From the NCBI GenBank assembly GCA_018056705.1, contig JAGPFE010000008.1, forward strand, positions 1-64,000: a stretch of 64,000 bases of DNA, written 5' to 3'. Within the stretch, counting starts at the first letter, position 1; each line of letters begins with the position of its first letter. This document shows, one piece after another, positions 8,903 to 20,200 of the stretch. The translations under genes and the position numbers were made by a program. The stretch comes from Candidatus Hydrogenedentota bacterium. Its GTDB lineage: Bacteria > Hydrogenedentota > Hydrogenedentia > Hydrogenedentales > CAITNO01. The notes below the pieces were generated by a model. That model ran no database searches. It saw only the letters and a list, made by a program, of their open reading frames with translations, and was not told where the DNA came from.

Positions 8903-9661
8903 ATGATTGAAGTGTTGGACCTGACCAAGAATTACGGCCATCTCCGGGCGGTGGATGGCGTATCGTTCACCATCCCGGCGGGGCGGATTACCGGCTTTCT
9001 GGGACCCAATGGCGCGGGGAAATCCACTACCATGCGGGTGATTACGGGGTTCACGCCCGCCAGTGGAGGAAGGGTCCAGGTGGCGGGGTTCGATGTGGCC
9101 CGGGAGCCGCTGGAGGTGAAACGCCGCGTCGGGTACCTGCCGGAACACGTGCCGCTGTATGAAGAAATGACCGTGAGGGGGTTCCTGGGATTCGTGGCAG
9201 GTATCAAGGGTATCGCCCGGGGTGAACGGCGGTCGGAGGTCGACCGCGTGATGGATCGGTGCGGCCTGACCGTCATGGCGCACCGGATTATTGGCAATCT
9301 GTCCAAGGGATACCGGCAACGGGTTGGACTGGCTCAGGCCCTGCTGGGTAATCCGCCCGTTCTGATTCTGGATGAGCCTACAGTGGGCCTGGATCCCCGG
9401 CAGATTGCCGAGGTTCGAGCCATGATCCGCGCGTTCGGCGGGGAACATACCGTGCTGCTCAGCACCCATATCCTGCCTGAGGTGTCCATGGTGTGTGACG
9501 GCGTAATCATCATCCACCGGGGGCGGGTGGTATATGACGGTCCGGTGCCCGATGCCGGCAAGGGGGGGGCGTCCCTGGAGGAACTGTTCATGCGGGCCGT
9601 GGCGACCGATGCCGCCGGACGTGAAGAAGAAACCGGCGTCCGGAAGGAGGAAGAGCCATGA
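8903..9661 (+). CDS. ABC transporter ATP-binding protein (GldA/CcmA-like)
   Basis: 252 residues. Walker A is GPNGAGKST (residues 34-42), the signature is LSKGYRQR, and Walker B with catalytic Glu is VLILDEPTVGLD; the switch His is in LSTHIL. It belongs to the group of exporters annotated as gliding-motility GldA, which also occurs in non-gliding bacteria. The stop overlaps the next start by ATGA. With the next two genes it forms the standard ATPase, permease, auxiliary-component set. The cargo is unknown in this organism; motility should not be assumed from the name. Confidence 0.87.
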   Translation: MIEVLDLTKNYGHLRAVDGVSFTIPAGRITGFLGPNGAGKSTTMRVITGFTPASGGRVQVAGFDVAREPLEVKRRVGYLPEHVPLYEEMTVRGFLGFVAGIKGIARGERRSEVDRVMDRCGLTVMAHRIIGNLSKGYRQRVGLAQALLGNPPVLILDEPTVGLDPRQIAEVRAMIRAFGGEHTVLLSTHILPEVSMVCDGVIIIHRGRVVYDGPVPDAGKGGASLEELFMRAVATDAAGREEETGVRKEEEP

Positions 9662-10491
9662 GCGGCATCTGGACGGTATGCCGACGGGAGTTCGCGAGTT
9701 ATTTTCAGACACCCGTTGGATATGTTGCGCTGGGTGTTTACGCCCTGATCTGCGGGATGGCCTTTGTGCTTTCCCTGTTCATGTATTCGAAGGTGTCCCT
9801 GCAGCCGCCGGCCTATGGATATACCTCGATTCCGAATTTCGGGGAGGCCCTGATCAGTCCCTACCTCGTGTTCTGCGGCATCCTGTTCATGTTTCTGTCG
9901 CCGCTGATCACCATGCGGTTGCTGGCCGAGGAACGTAACCGGGGCACCCTGGAACTGCTGCTGACTTGGCCGCTGACGGATCGGGACATCGTTTTTGGCA
10001 AGTACCTGGCCGCGGTGGGCATGCTCCTGCTGATGATGCCCGTGATCGCGTTGCACCTGTTCCTGGCGGCCCGGTTCCGGCCGCTGGAACCGGCCGCCAT
10101 TGCCCTTGGTGTGGCCACGGTCGTGCTGATGGGACTGGCCCTGATCAGCCTTGGCATGTTCATCTCGGCGGTATCCCGTTCTCAGGTGGTGGCCGGAACG
10201 CTGACTTTCGGCGTGAACCTCGTGATGTACATCGCGGGCAACGTGGGCGAAAAACTGCCCCAGCGAAATCCCGCCCCGGAAGGATGGCCCGAAACCCTGC
10301 GCGTCCTAATCGGCGGCGCGTGGGAACTGTTCCGCGGACTGCTGACCCAGTTACCCCTGGACGCTCACGCCCGGGATCTTACCTTGGGGGTGGCGCGGCC
10401 CCGGGACGTGGTGTACTACCTGTTATTCGCCGCGTTCTTCCTGTTTCTTACCTTCCGCGCCCTGGAAAGCCGTCACTGGAGGGGGAAGTGA
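9658..10491 (+). CDS. ABC transporter permease (GldF-like)
   Basis: 277 residues with about six membrane spans. The N-terminus (IWTVCRREFASYFQTPVGYV) and the loop LLAEERNRGTLELLLTWPLTDRDIVFGKY are characteristic of ABC-2 permeases of the Gld/CcmB-like group. It starts within the ATPase stop codon and ends one base before the ATG of the auxiliary subunit, so the three genes form one unit. Confidence 0.86.
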   Translation: MSGIWTVCRREFASYFQTPVGYVALGVYALICGMAFVLSLFMYSKVSLQPPAYGYTSIPNFGEALISPYLVFCGILFMFLSPLITMRLLAEERNRGTLELLLTWPLTDRDIVFGKYLAAVGMLLLMMPVIALHLFLAARFRPLEPAAIALGVATVVLMGLALISLGMFISAVSRSQVVAGTLTFGVNLVMYIAGNVGEKLPQRNPAPEGWPETLRVLIGGAWELFRGLLTQLPLDAHARDLTLGVARPRDVVYYLLFAAFFLFLTFRALESRHWRGK

Positions 10492-10492
10492 T

Positions 10493-12166
10493 ATGAAACT
10501 GCCCGGAACCAGGCTGGCCGGCTGGATGGCCCTGGCCCTGCTCCTGCTGGCGGCCAACCTGATTTTCGTGTTCGCAGATATGTTCGCTCTTCCGGTGTTT
10601 CTGTCACTGGTGGGCGCGCTGATTCTCGGGTTTTACGCCGGGGCGGGCGCGCTGCTGGCCGCCGTGGGACGGGAGCGGGAAACCGCCCGCGCCCTGGGTG
10701 GACTCAACGCGGTGATTTCATCGGCGCTTTTCCTGGCTATCTGCGTGGTGGTCTATCTGTTGTTTGCCGGTTGGAACGTCACGTGGGATCTGACCCGGGA
10801 GGGTTTACGCTCGCTGTCGCCGTTGACCGTGCAGGTCCTGGAAAACATGGACAAGCCCGTGACGGTGACCTGTTTTTTCCTGGATTCGGATGACGAAATG
10901 GTCGCGATCGCGCGGGAGAAGACCACCCGGTTTCTCGACCTGTGCAGGCAGTACACGGATCGGTTGACCGTGGAAATGCTGGATCCGACGGTGGAAAAAC
11001 TGAAAGTGGAAGACCTGGGCATTACACACGCCTCGCCTCAGGGCACGGTCGTGGTACGCGCGGGGGACCGCAAGCGCGTGATCACGCTTTCGGGGGGCAG
11101 TCCCCGTCTCGAGGAACGCGATTTTACCAACGCGCTGATCAATGTCCTGCGGGAGCAGAATCCCAAGGTGTATTTTCTTACCGGCCACCACGAACGGGAC
11201 ATGCTCAACCAGGATCCCCAGGATGGCGCGTCGATGCTGGGTAACCTGCTGAGTGGCGAATCCTACGCGGTGGACCGCCTGGCCATCAAGATCACGGATC
11301 CCGAAGTCCCCACGGACTGCGACCTGCTTGTGCTGAACAATCCCTCTTCCGACCTCCACCCCGTGGAACTTGAAGCGATCAACCGCTACATGGAAGGAGG
11401 CGGGCGGATGCTGATTCTGCTGGATCCGTGGCGTAATGTCACGCCGGCGGTGACCCCCGGAGAACAGTTGCGTCCCTGGCTCGAGAAAAACTACGGTATC
11501 GTGGTGGGCAGCGATATCGTGGTGACCGACAAGGCGGAGAACCGGTTCGATCTCGAATTGCGCGGAGACGACGCGCCTTTCGCCGAGGTGGAAGAGGGCG
11601 CCATGAGTTTCCGGGGATGTTTCAGCAAGGACCACCCGGTAACGGCTCGATTTGATCAGGCCATGCTGTTGAGCGCGGCTCGATCGGTGACCGTGTCAAG
11701 GCAGTTGCCGGACAAAACCGGGGCGGACATTCTGTTGCGGTCCTTGCCCGTTTTCTGGGGCGAAACGGATATTGAGCGGCTGATCAAGGCCGGCGTGGCC
11801 ACCCGGGATGAGGTTGACCAGAAAGGCCCCGTGCCTCTGGCTGTCGCGGCGGTGCGCCAGGTGGACCGTAACAGCAGTCCGCGAGGCCGTGGTGAAGCGC
11901 GGATCATCGTGGTGGGAGACAGCGATTTCGCGGCGAACAGTCATCTTTCCGTGCCGGGTAACCTGAACTTCACGCTCAATGCCGTGGCCTGGCTGTGTGA
12001 AAGCGAGGATCTGCTGGCGATGCGTCCCACGGCCCTCGAGATGACCCCCCTGGTACTCAGCGACGTCGAGCGGCGCGCGGTGGCCTGGATGGCGATCATG
12101 CTGGGGCTTCAGGCCGTGCTGGCGGCCGCCCTTGGCATGGTGCTGTGGAGGAAAAGACACCAATGA
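10493..12166 (+). CDS. Gld-type ABC auxiliary component (GldG-like)
   Basis: 557 residues. N-terminal spans (about 10-100) precede a periplasmic region that begins TWDLTREGLRSLSPLTVQVLENMDKPVTV, a hallmark of GldG-type proteins. It continues with the PKVYFLTGHHERDM segment and ends in one membrane span with a KRH tail. These proteins are large periplasmic partners of the GldA/GldF transporter. The stop overlaps the start of the DUF4340 gene (ATGA), a common pairing across bacterial phyla. Substrate not known. Confidence 0.85.
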   Translation: MKLPGTRLAGWMALALLLLAANLIFVFADMFALPVFLSLVGALILGFYAGAGALLAAVGRERETARALGGLNAVISSALFLAICVVVYLLFAGWNVTWDLTREGLRSLSPLTVQVLENMDKPVTVTCFFLDSDDEMVAIAREKTTRFLDLCRQYTDRLTVEMLDPTVEKLKVEDLGITHASPQGTVVVRAGDRKRVITLSGGSPRLEERDFTNALINVLREQNPKVYFLTGHHERDMLNQDPQDGASMLGNLLSGESYAVDRLAIKITDPEVPTDCDLLVLNNPSSDLHPVELEAINRYMEGGGRMLILLDPWRNVTPAVTPGEQLRPWLEKNYGIVVGSDIVVTDKAENRFDLELRGDDAPFAEVEEGAMSFRGCFSKDHPVTARFDQAMLLSAARSVTVSRQLPDKTGADILLRSLPVFWGETDIERLIKAGVATRDEVDQKGPVPLAVAAVRQVDRNSSPRGRGEARIIVVGDSDFAANSHLSVPGNLNFTLNAVAWLCESEDLLAMRPTALEMTPLVLSDVERRAVAWMAIMLGLQAVLAAALGMVLWRKRHQ

Positions 12167-14058
12167 CCGGCAGGCACACGCTGCTTCTGGCCCTGCTCCT
12201 GGTTGTGGTGACGGCCCTGTATTTCGGCATCCAGCAGTGGAGAGAACGCCAGGGCGCGCGCGAGCGGGAGCAGAAGAAAATCGTTTCCCTGAATCCGGCG
12301 GACATCCGCGAGGTGGCGGTGACCCAGTTGGACGCGCCCGAGACGCGCGCCGCCCGGGATGCCGCGGGACAACCCTGGCGGATGATCAAGCCGGATCCCA
12401 CCATTCCGCCCCATCAGCCGCTTTGGGATCGTCTCGTGGAAAAATACGGTAACCTGTCTTTCGAACGAATCCTCAGGAATCCTTCGGACAGGATGGCCGA
12501 CTATGGCCTGGAGCCGCCGGTACTGCGCGTGGAATTTGTCGCGGGAGACGGCAAAAAGGACGTGCTGCTCTTTGGCGACCAGGAACCAACCGAGCGCTTC
12601 CGTTACGCCTGCCGGCCGGACGAAAAAACGATCTTCCTGGTCGGACGCGACATGTTTTTCGAGTTCAACCGGTCCCTGGATGACCTGCGACACAAGTTCA
12701 TCGTGGACGATCGGAATGCCCCGATCCGCATGATCGAGTTCGCCTTTATCTGGCGGGAAGGCGAAGCCGTGCCCGATGCCGCTACCCCCTTGAAACCGGG
12801 GGAAGAGTCGGTGGTGGTGCGGGCGGAACGCGCGGATGAGAACAGCCCGTGGAAACTGGTGAGTCCCGTGGAAGCTCCCGCGGACCAGGAAGCCCTGGAC
12901 GCGTTGGCCAAGTATCTCCAGTTTGGAGTGGTGGCGAAATTTTTCGACCATCCGGAAAATTACACTGATTTCGGCCTGGATCCACCGCGGGCCCGGCTGA
13001 CCTTCGCGGATACTGCCAAGGGTAACGCCCAGACCCTGCTCATCGGCAACCTGGAAAACAGCGATGGCAGTGGTGGACTGTTTGTGCGTCGTGCCGGCCA
13101 GAACGCCGTGGAACTGGTGGATCCCCAACTGGTGGAACTGATCCCCAGGCGGCCCACCCAGTGGCGTGAAACGCGCCTGATCACCCGGCGGGTATCCGAC
13201 TTGTCCGTCGTGGAATGCGCCCGTTCCGAAGGCCACTTCACGTTGCGCCGGGAACAGGATGGCGCGTGGCGGCTGGCCGACCCGGTTTTTGATGACGTGG
13301 ACGAAAAGGTGCTCTCCGGTTACCTGGCCGTGCTGAAGGAAACCCGGGGTGAGGTGGTGGAACAGTCGCCTGAAGCGGTTGGACTGGATCACCCCGAGGT
13401 GCGCTTTCTCTTCACTTACGCCGATGGCGCGCGCGCGGAATGTGCCTTGCGGCCGGATCCCGATCAGCCCAACGCGTGGCTGGCCACGCAGGATACCGGC
13501 GGGGTGATTCGCCTGGTAGGCGTGGCCGCGGACGCCCTGCTGGTGGATCCCGCGTCGTTCCGTTCCCGGGCGCTGATGCGGTTCGAGGTTGCGAACGCGA
13601 ACCGCCTGGCATTCAGCCTGGATGGGCAGCGATACGAACTGGGGCTTCGCGAGGGACGGTGGCGGGTAATCGAGCCGGCGGGCTGGTCCATTCAGAATCA
13701 GTCCGATGCCAAGACCATTCTGGACGCGTTGAGCAAGCTCGAAGCCGCGATGGTTCTGCCCCGACCGCTTGACCCGGCCGTGACCGGACTGAACACGCCC
13801 GTTTTCACGGCGACGGTGCAATGCGCGGGGGACACGATTTCGGGAGAAGCCCTCATAGGTCCCGTCCGCGTCGGAAATCCTTCCGTGGAAGATCCACAAC
13901 GGAGATATGCCGACATGGCCGGTCGCCAGGGCCAGTTTCTGGTTTCCCAGGAATTGCTCGAAACGGTCCGGACTGCGGTCAAGGGTTTACGTCCCCCCGC
14001 GGAAAACCAGGAAAATAGTGCGCAAGGTGCAAAAACGGGCGAAAATGGGAGGACATGA
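12163..14058 (+). CDS. DUF4340 domain-containing membrane-anchored protein
   Basis: 631 residues with a single N-terminal membrane span (about 4-24), then a long periplasmic part built of repeated units. Each unit has the pattern W-x-x-x-x-P or 'YGLxxPxxxvxf' followed by a beta-rich block: MADYGLEPPVLRVEF, YTDFGLDPPRARLTF, AVGLDHPEVRFLF. This is the DUF4340 signature, normally found next to GldG-like proteins. ATG 12163 overlaps the preceding stop and has GAGGAAA at 12147-12153. It probably works with the ABC transporter; the mechanism is unknown. Confidence 0.82.
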   Translation: MTGRHTLLLALLLVVVTALYFGIQQWRERQGAREREQKKIVSLNPADIREVAVTQLDAPETRAARDAAGQPWRMIKPDPTIPPHQPLWDRLVEKYGNLSFERILRNPSDRMADYGLEPPVLRVEFVAGDGKKDVLLFGDQEPTERFRYACRPDEKTIFLVGRDMFFEFNRSLDDLRHKFIVDDRNAPIRMIEFAFIWREGEAVPDAATPLKPGEESVVVRAERADENSPWKLVSPVEAPADQEALDALAKYLQFGVVAKFFDHPENYTDFGLDPPRARLTFADTAKGNAQTLLIGNLENSDGSGGLFVRRAGQNAVELVDPQLVELIPRRPTQWRETRLITRRVSDLSVVECARSEGHFTLRREQDGAWRLADPVFDDVDEKVLSGYLAVLKETRGEVVEQSPEAVGLDHPEVRFLFTYADGARAECALRPDPDQPNAWLATQDTGGVIRLVGVAADALLVDPASFRSRALMRFEVANANRLAFSLDGQRYELGLREGRWRVIEPAGWSIQNQSDAKTILDALSKLEAAMVLPRPLDPAVTGLNTPVFTATVQCAGDTISGEALIGPVRVGNPSVEDPQRRYADMAGRQGQFLVSQELLETVRTAVKGLRPPAENQENSAQGAKTGENGRT

Positions 14059-14112
14059 AGACAAATTTTCGCTTAAATCTTGGGGATATTTGGAATTGCG
14101 GGCATTTAACTC

Positions 14113-14141
14113 TTGACACATGGCCTCGGTTGTGTTATAAA
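14113..14141 (+). promoter_or_regulatory. Consensus sigma70 promoter of the giant PKD gene
   Basis: TTGACA at 14113-14118, a 17-base spacer, TATAAA at 14136-14141. This is the best promoter match I found in the window. Transcription would start near 14149 and give a leader of about 140 bases before the GTG at 14288. A second TTGACA at 14144 has no matching -10. Confidence 0.75.
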
Positions 14142-14181
14142 TCTTGACATGGAATAAGTTTTTTCTGGATGAACAGCAGGG

Positions 14182-14262
14182 TGTTTCTGTATCGGAAACA
14201 GCCGATGGGCGTACAGTGTGAAGACGTTCCCGTGGCGGGCCGGGTGGTTGGCAACTCCGGCC
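14182..14262 (+). promoter_or_regulatory. Two hairpins in the leader of the giant gene
   Basis: Hairpin one: TGTTTC (14182-14187) with GAAACA (14195-14200), 7-base loop. Hairpin two: GGCCGG (14238-14243) with CCGGCC (14257-14262) and an inner GTT/AAC pairing. The ribosome site GGGAGAG (14275-14281) lies just downstream. I do not recognise a known riboswitch class. A regulatory leader is possible but unproven. Confidence 0.4.
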
Positions 14263-14287
14263 AGGGCGCGGGTTGGGAGAGCACGCG

Positions 14288-17200
14288 GTGAACAAGCATC
14301 ATGGCGGCATGCGGACGCGGGAAATGGTTCGCGGGGCGTGGATTCTGGCGACGTGTGTTTTAGCCTTCCTGGTGGGGCTGACGGCAGTCGCTCAGGATGA
14401 TGCGGACAAGGCGGATGAAAAGGCGATTACCTGCGATGGCGTCCGCTATGAAGTTTATGTCAGTCCCTCTCCCGCGGAGCCCGGCGCAACCGTTACATTT
14501 TCCATCGAAGCCCGCGATGCCCTCACGAATCAGTACCTTCGAATCAATGAGGCCCGGTGGTTCTTCAATCCCTCAACGGTTAGAGATTATAATGTGTATC
14601 TTGCGGATCCCACTAAGCCAAAACCTCAGCCGGATCAGATCGTGGTCAATCAGGCTCCTCCTGGCATCATTGCCGCGCTGCCATCCGTGTCGGGAACGGC
14701 TCCCAACCAGGTGGGGGCCTACGATGTGCTGGTTGAAGTTCAGACTGTCCTGGCGGATGGCGTGACCATCAGTACCTGTGAGCCGCCCACGCTGCTGTTT
14801 CCTTCATATATGCAGGTTTTCACTACGCCCAGTGCGGACTTTGAATTGAAAGATTACTTGGGCGGAATCCAGTATCTTTTGCCTGCCGGGGACTGGGTAC
14901 CTCTCTTCGGTTTTAACATGCGTTACAGCGAGCAGAATCCAGCCCCCCGGACATTGACCAAGTTGATCTTCAGCCTGATTCGAGATAACCGGCAGTCGGG
15001 CACCACACCACAGGAACAGGATTTTCAGGAATTTGCCCTGTTCCGGTTTCCGGGTCGGCTTCCAGATAATGCTGACACGGTGCGTAACCTGACGGGGGTG
15101 GGTTCCGCCAATACGGGAACCATCAACGCGGTAAACAGCCAGTATCTGTTTGCCCGATGGGACAACAAGGGCTGGCCATATGAGATGCCCGTGAATCAGC
15201 CGGCCAATCCGAACGTGGGACGTGTCGTAGGGCCGAATGGCTTGGTATACCAGATCGACGATGCTTCCTACCGGTTGAATTTCACGCTGGATACCACCGA
15301 TGCGGCTTTTCCCGTTGGCGAGGTCGATCAACCCATCGGTTTCAGTAATGTAGGCCCCAAGCGGGGTACGGTACCAGTTGATCCGGTTAGAGACTGGGTA
15401 GTGGCCGGACCGGGTGATGGATATTCGTACGTGGTTTGCGTGCGATTGTCCGCGTCTTGGCCTACCGGTAGAAGCCTTACCTATCGGGTGGAACGGGCTT
15501 TGATGCAACCCTATGTGTACAATTTCCAGACGAATGATTGGGTTCTATATGGCGCGCCGCGAAACGATCGTGGGGAATACTCAGATAACTACAATCCCGA
15601 TTATCTGGTGTCTGGTACGGACGTGTATGTTCCTGATGGAGCTATCCTGAGTTATTTTGACATATTCGATCCACGGGGTGGAGGTGGTTTCCGGCAGCGG
15701 AAGAACGTATGGAATGAACAGGTAACCATGTACACCCCCGTACCGGGATTTACCCGTCCCAGATGGGATATCAGTAATACGGCACTCAACGTTATCGGAG
15801 GTGAGTTGCTGGATTTGCGGCAGTTATTCTCAGTGGAGTCATGGACAGTTGCATTAGCCATTAATGCCAAGGGAGGCTACGGTCCAGAACAACCTACCGA
15901 TATCCATCTGGTGTTCACGGATATCGGGGCGGACCCATACTCCTATCCCGGCAACGGCGGGTTTGATCCAAGGACAGGCTTCGATACCTTCACGCTCAAA
16001 CAGCAGAGTGGAGTAGACTCGGCGGTGGGCGAGGACTACGCCTTTAATGGGGTTTGGTTATGGCACGACACAAATGTGAATGGGGTGTTTGATCCACCGA
16101 CCCCCAATGGTACGACGGGGGTTTCCTTCGTGGACTACCCGATGATTCCCATGCGAGGTTTTTCGGGTAGTGATGTGCAACTGGTGAACTACGGAAGTCA
16201 CGAGTGGCAGTACGAACCGTTTCCGCCAGGAGGCGGTGATCCTTGGTGGAAGATTCAGATCAGTCTGGGAACCGTGGGTAACGCAAACAGCGATTACACT
16301 ACGGGCGGAAGACGTCGTGCGGGTCCTACGACAACCCCCCGAGGTTATTGTACTGACCCGGAACACCAACAAGACTACGACAAGTTGATTAACTTCCCAA
16401 ACTATTTTGTGGTATTTAGGTCAGATAGCGGCTTTACCGATGTTTCCGGTCTACCTGGGGATGGGACAGGCATTAACTTGGGGGCCGATTTCCGGGTGTT
16501 TATTGAACCTCGTAGGTGGGATCCACGGGGCGGTGGCCACTGGACCGGAGGTATTCTGTTCTGGACGCAAGCCACTGCCCTAGCTAGGAAGATTATCGAA
16601 GGTACCGCTGAAAATTACGCCAAGGCGAACGAACAACCGATGTCCGGGCTGTTCTGGCAGGACTACACGGAATGGACAAGGGTATGTCCGGCGGGGGTTC
16701 TACCCTGCGAAGGGAATGAAGTCTACGACTTTCCCTTCTGGAATGAAGCACTTCATGGGGTAGAAGCGGCCAAGCCCCTTCGGTGTGGTGTGGAAGTACA
16801 CGATCTGGTTCTGACCTATAGTACCAGCAACCGGTATGGGAAAATCACGCCGATCATGGCCGGACAGCAATGGACCCGATTCTTCCCGTTCCTGATCGAT
16901 CGCTATACAGGGGCTACGGGCGGGAGTAACTCCCGCACGATGCTGAGTATCTGGACTGACCCGGCATTCATAGACCCCGATCTTCACGACACCGGAACAC
17001 CGACATTACCCCCCATCAATACCCGTCCTTTTGCGTTGAGAGATCTGACAGACTATTTCGGCATCATGGAGTGGCGGACCATCGAATTAGGCCGCTTCAA
17101 TCTGGGGGTGACGGCCGACTTGAGTGCCTTTGCTCCCTCCCTCTACGATTCCCTTACTGATATCCAGTTCGCCTTCGAGACGGTTCCCTTCGCGTTATAC

Positions 17201-20200
17201 GGGGATAATATCGATGCGCAACTGAGGGATCCCCGTTCGACCTTCTTCCCGAACCCGCCTCAGCAACCCACCCTGCCCAGGTATCCCACGTGGTCGGGAT
17301 ACCAGGAGGGATCAGCCTGCGTGGCGTGGGGACTGACCAGCCGTTGCTGGCTCGAAAGCGACGGGGGGGACAATCAGCCCTTCTATGTGCCCGGTCCGGC
17401 GCTGCCCGGCCAGCCGATCGCGGAAAAGACCTACGAAAACGACGTGTATATTTTCGAGGTCAATGACCTGCGGTACCCCGATTCCGGATTGCCCGCGGAC
17501 CTGTCTGGCAAATGGCTGGTGGATCGCTATGGCGGTCGGTATTACATCGAATCCAGCAGCGGCAACCAGTTGCGTTTGCTGAAAGGCCACGGCGCGTACC
17601 TGGACGCGGGCGTCAATGTCCCGGACTATCCATACCAGGTACCGGTGGGCCAGGCCGCGGCCGTGGATCGCGGTCGCTGGATGATCGTGGAGGATACCCT
17701 GCTGAAGGGGACCTATCCGCGGCTGGAAGACTGGACACCAGAGAAACTGCTGAACGATAATCAGGCGTGGGCTGCCCGCCTGCTGAGACAGCGGATCACG
17801 CCGGGTTTCATGCCGGTGGCCATGCTGGGCATTAACGTGTGTGGCGTGAATGACCCGGCGGTTCTGGCTTCTCGTCCGCTGTACCTCAGTGGCATCACGG
17901 TGGCTTTCTGGGGCCCGGAGTTCACGCCGGATCAACTGGCGTCTCTTGACCCGAACGGCGAACTGTTCGCGTCGGGGATCCTGTTGTACGAGGACACGAA
18001 CCAGAACGGTGTTTTTGATGGCCCATTGTTCTCGGACCTTTCACCCGTTCCGGCGCTGACAGATCGGATCGTCCCGCTGGAGACGGGCACGCTGACGTGG
18101 CGGGATGCGCCGGAACCCATTGACCTGAACGGGGATTACGCGCCGGATGATCTCAGCGGCGACGGCGTGGTCTTCCTGGGTGATCCGGATAATCCGGACG
18201 ACGTGGCGCAATTGACGCCACAACAGCAGGCCGCGTGGGACGGTTTATCCGACCTGGCATGGGTGGTGCAACTCTTCCCACGCGATAACTGGCCGATTCC
18301 CAGCCGGGACGCGCGGCTCGACGGCACGAACGATACCAAATCGGACGAACAGGCGGCGTCGCTGGCGGACTGGCCGAGTTTCTGGACCCGCGCCCCGCAA
18401 CTGATCGATCTGCCGGTCGGTGGCGAAAAAGCCCTGGGGGTCAGCGGCAGGAATGGCGGGGATGATCTTTTCGTGGTGGTGCGTCCTTCCGAAAATATGA
18501 AATCCCATTCGGAATTTCGCGCGATGGTGCCGGCCAAGTTGCCCTCCCGCGCGCCGGAAAACGCGGTGTTTGCCGGTGTGCAGATCATGCCAAGGGCCTA
18601 TTCCGTGGTGGATACCGAGACCAAACGAAGTCCCGATGAAGGCGCGGTGCAAGATTTCTATGGTCACGACATGCTCGCGGCGGACGTGTATGCCCGGGTG
18701 CTGGACGCCACATCCACCATGCAGCAGTCCTCCGGCGGTCCGGTGATTCAGCCGGGTGGCCTTGAAGCGGCCGTGCTGGGCATTGATCTGTCGGCGAACC
18801 GCCCGGAAAACGTGGTAGCCAGCGGAAGCACCGGACAGGCCGGGGCGAACAGTTTTACCGTTGTCGACGCGAGTGTGCGGGTCAACCCCGACGCGCAAGG
18901 TTATTACAACAATGGATGGTCCAACCAGACTATCGGCTGTTACCTGATCGGCCTGTCCCAGGGAGACCTGACGGAGGCCCGGGTCGAAGCGTACCAGATT
19001 GTTGGCGTGAATGGCCGACAGTTGCAGTTGCGCGCGGGAGCGCCACGGGGGGATCGGCCATGGTACGTGGTGAAAGATCCGTCTTTCCTCGAAACCCTCA
19101 CGGTCGAGTTCTATGACGTGGGGAATACGGGTAAGTTCGACCTGATCAACGATTTCCTGCCATTGAGCGTCGAAGACCCGGTAAATGATCAGTTCAGTGG
19201 CGTGGCAATCTATCGCGATAATGACTGGGATCCCCGCAATAGAAACGGGGTGTTCGATCCGCCGATTCGCGACGCGAACGGCAACATCACGGAATACATC
19301 GACTTGCCCCTGCGGCTTGATGGCCCGCCGGTGTTCATTGGCACGGTCGGCGGCGAACTGGAATACCAGGTACGGTTCTCGTTCGCCAGGCCTGGAACCG
19401 ACAACCTGGTGGGCCGGAACACGGTGGCCTACGAAACCCAGGATCGTAACCGCCAGTGGATTCCGAACACGATAGGACTCTCGCCGACCGATCCCAATTA
19501 CGGGGCGGATTTCTTCGTTGTGGTCCGCGCGTCTAACCGCATGTCCCAGGGGGATCAGTTTCAGGCGGGTATTGTGTCCTGGGGACCCAACACGCCCACG
19601 GAACCCGACCCGGACAATTTCATGCCCGCGTTGAACTCCGGTTCCCTGCAGATTCCGCCCGACCAGTTTGATATCTTCAGCGAATTCCCCTGGGGCAACC
19701 GGGGTATCGGGGTTATTACGCTTTTCCGGGATCCCTTGCCCGTGTATTACTGGGGATATGACAAGTTGACCCATCGCGTCGTACCGCGGCGCGACGTGGA
19801 TCGCAGCCAGGACGGGGCGGACTTCACCACGTTGCGGAACTGGTTGCGTACCAATCCCTATATTTGGGGTCGCAGTGCCACGGTTACCTCCCTGGCTCCC
19901 CCGCAGATTGATTTCGTGGGTGTGCCTACCCGCCAGCGGGTGGGGGGAGACGTGGCGTTTACCCTTACCGGGGCGGTGCAGTTGGCCCGCGTAGAGTGGG
20001 ATTTCGGCGACGGCACGACTTCGACGGAAATCAACCCGGTGCATCAGTACACCACGGAAGGGAAGTATACCGTCACGGTTACGGTAACGAGCACGTATGG
20101 CGTGAACACCACGGTGCGCAAGGTGGAATACATTGAGATCCTTGGTACCCCTTATGCCGATTTCACGGGCACGCCCACGCGCGGCAACATTACCCCCAGC

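Noticed and set aside
14144-14149. Second TTGACA before the giant gene
   Set aside because: No -10 element is present at a proper distance (14167 reads GGATGA).
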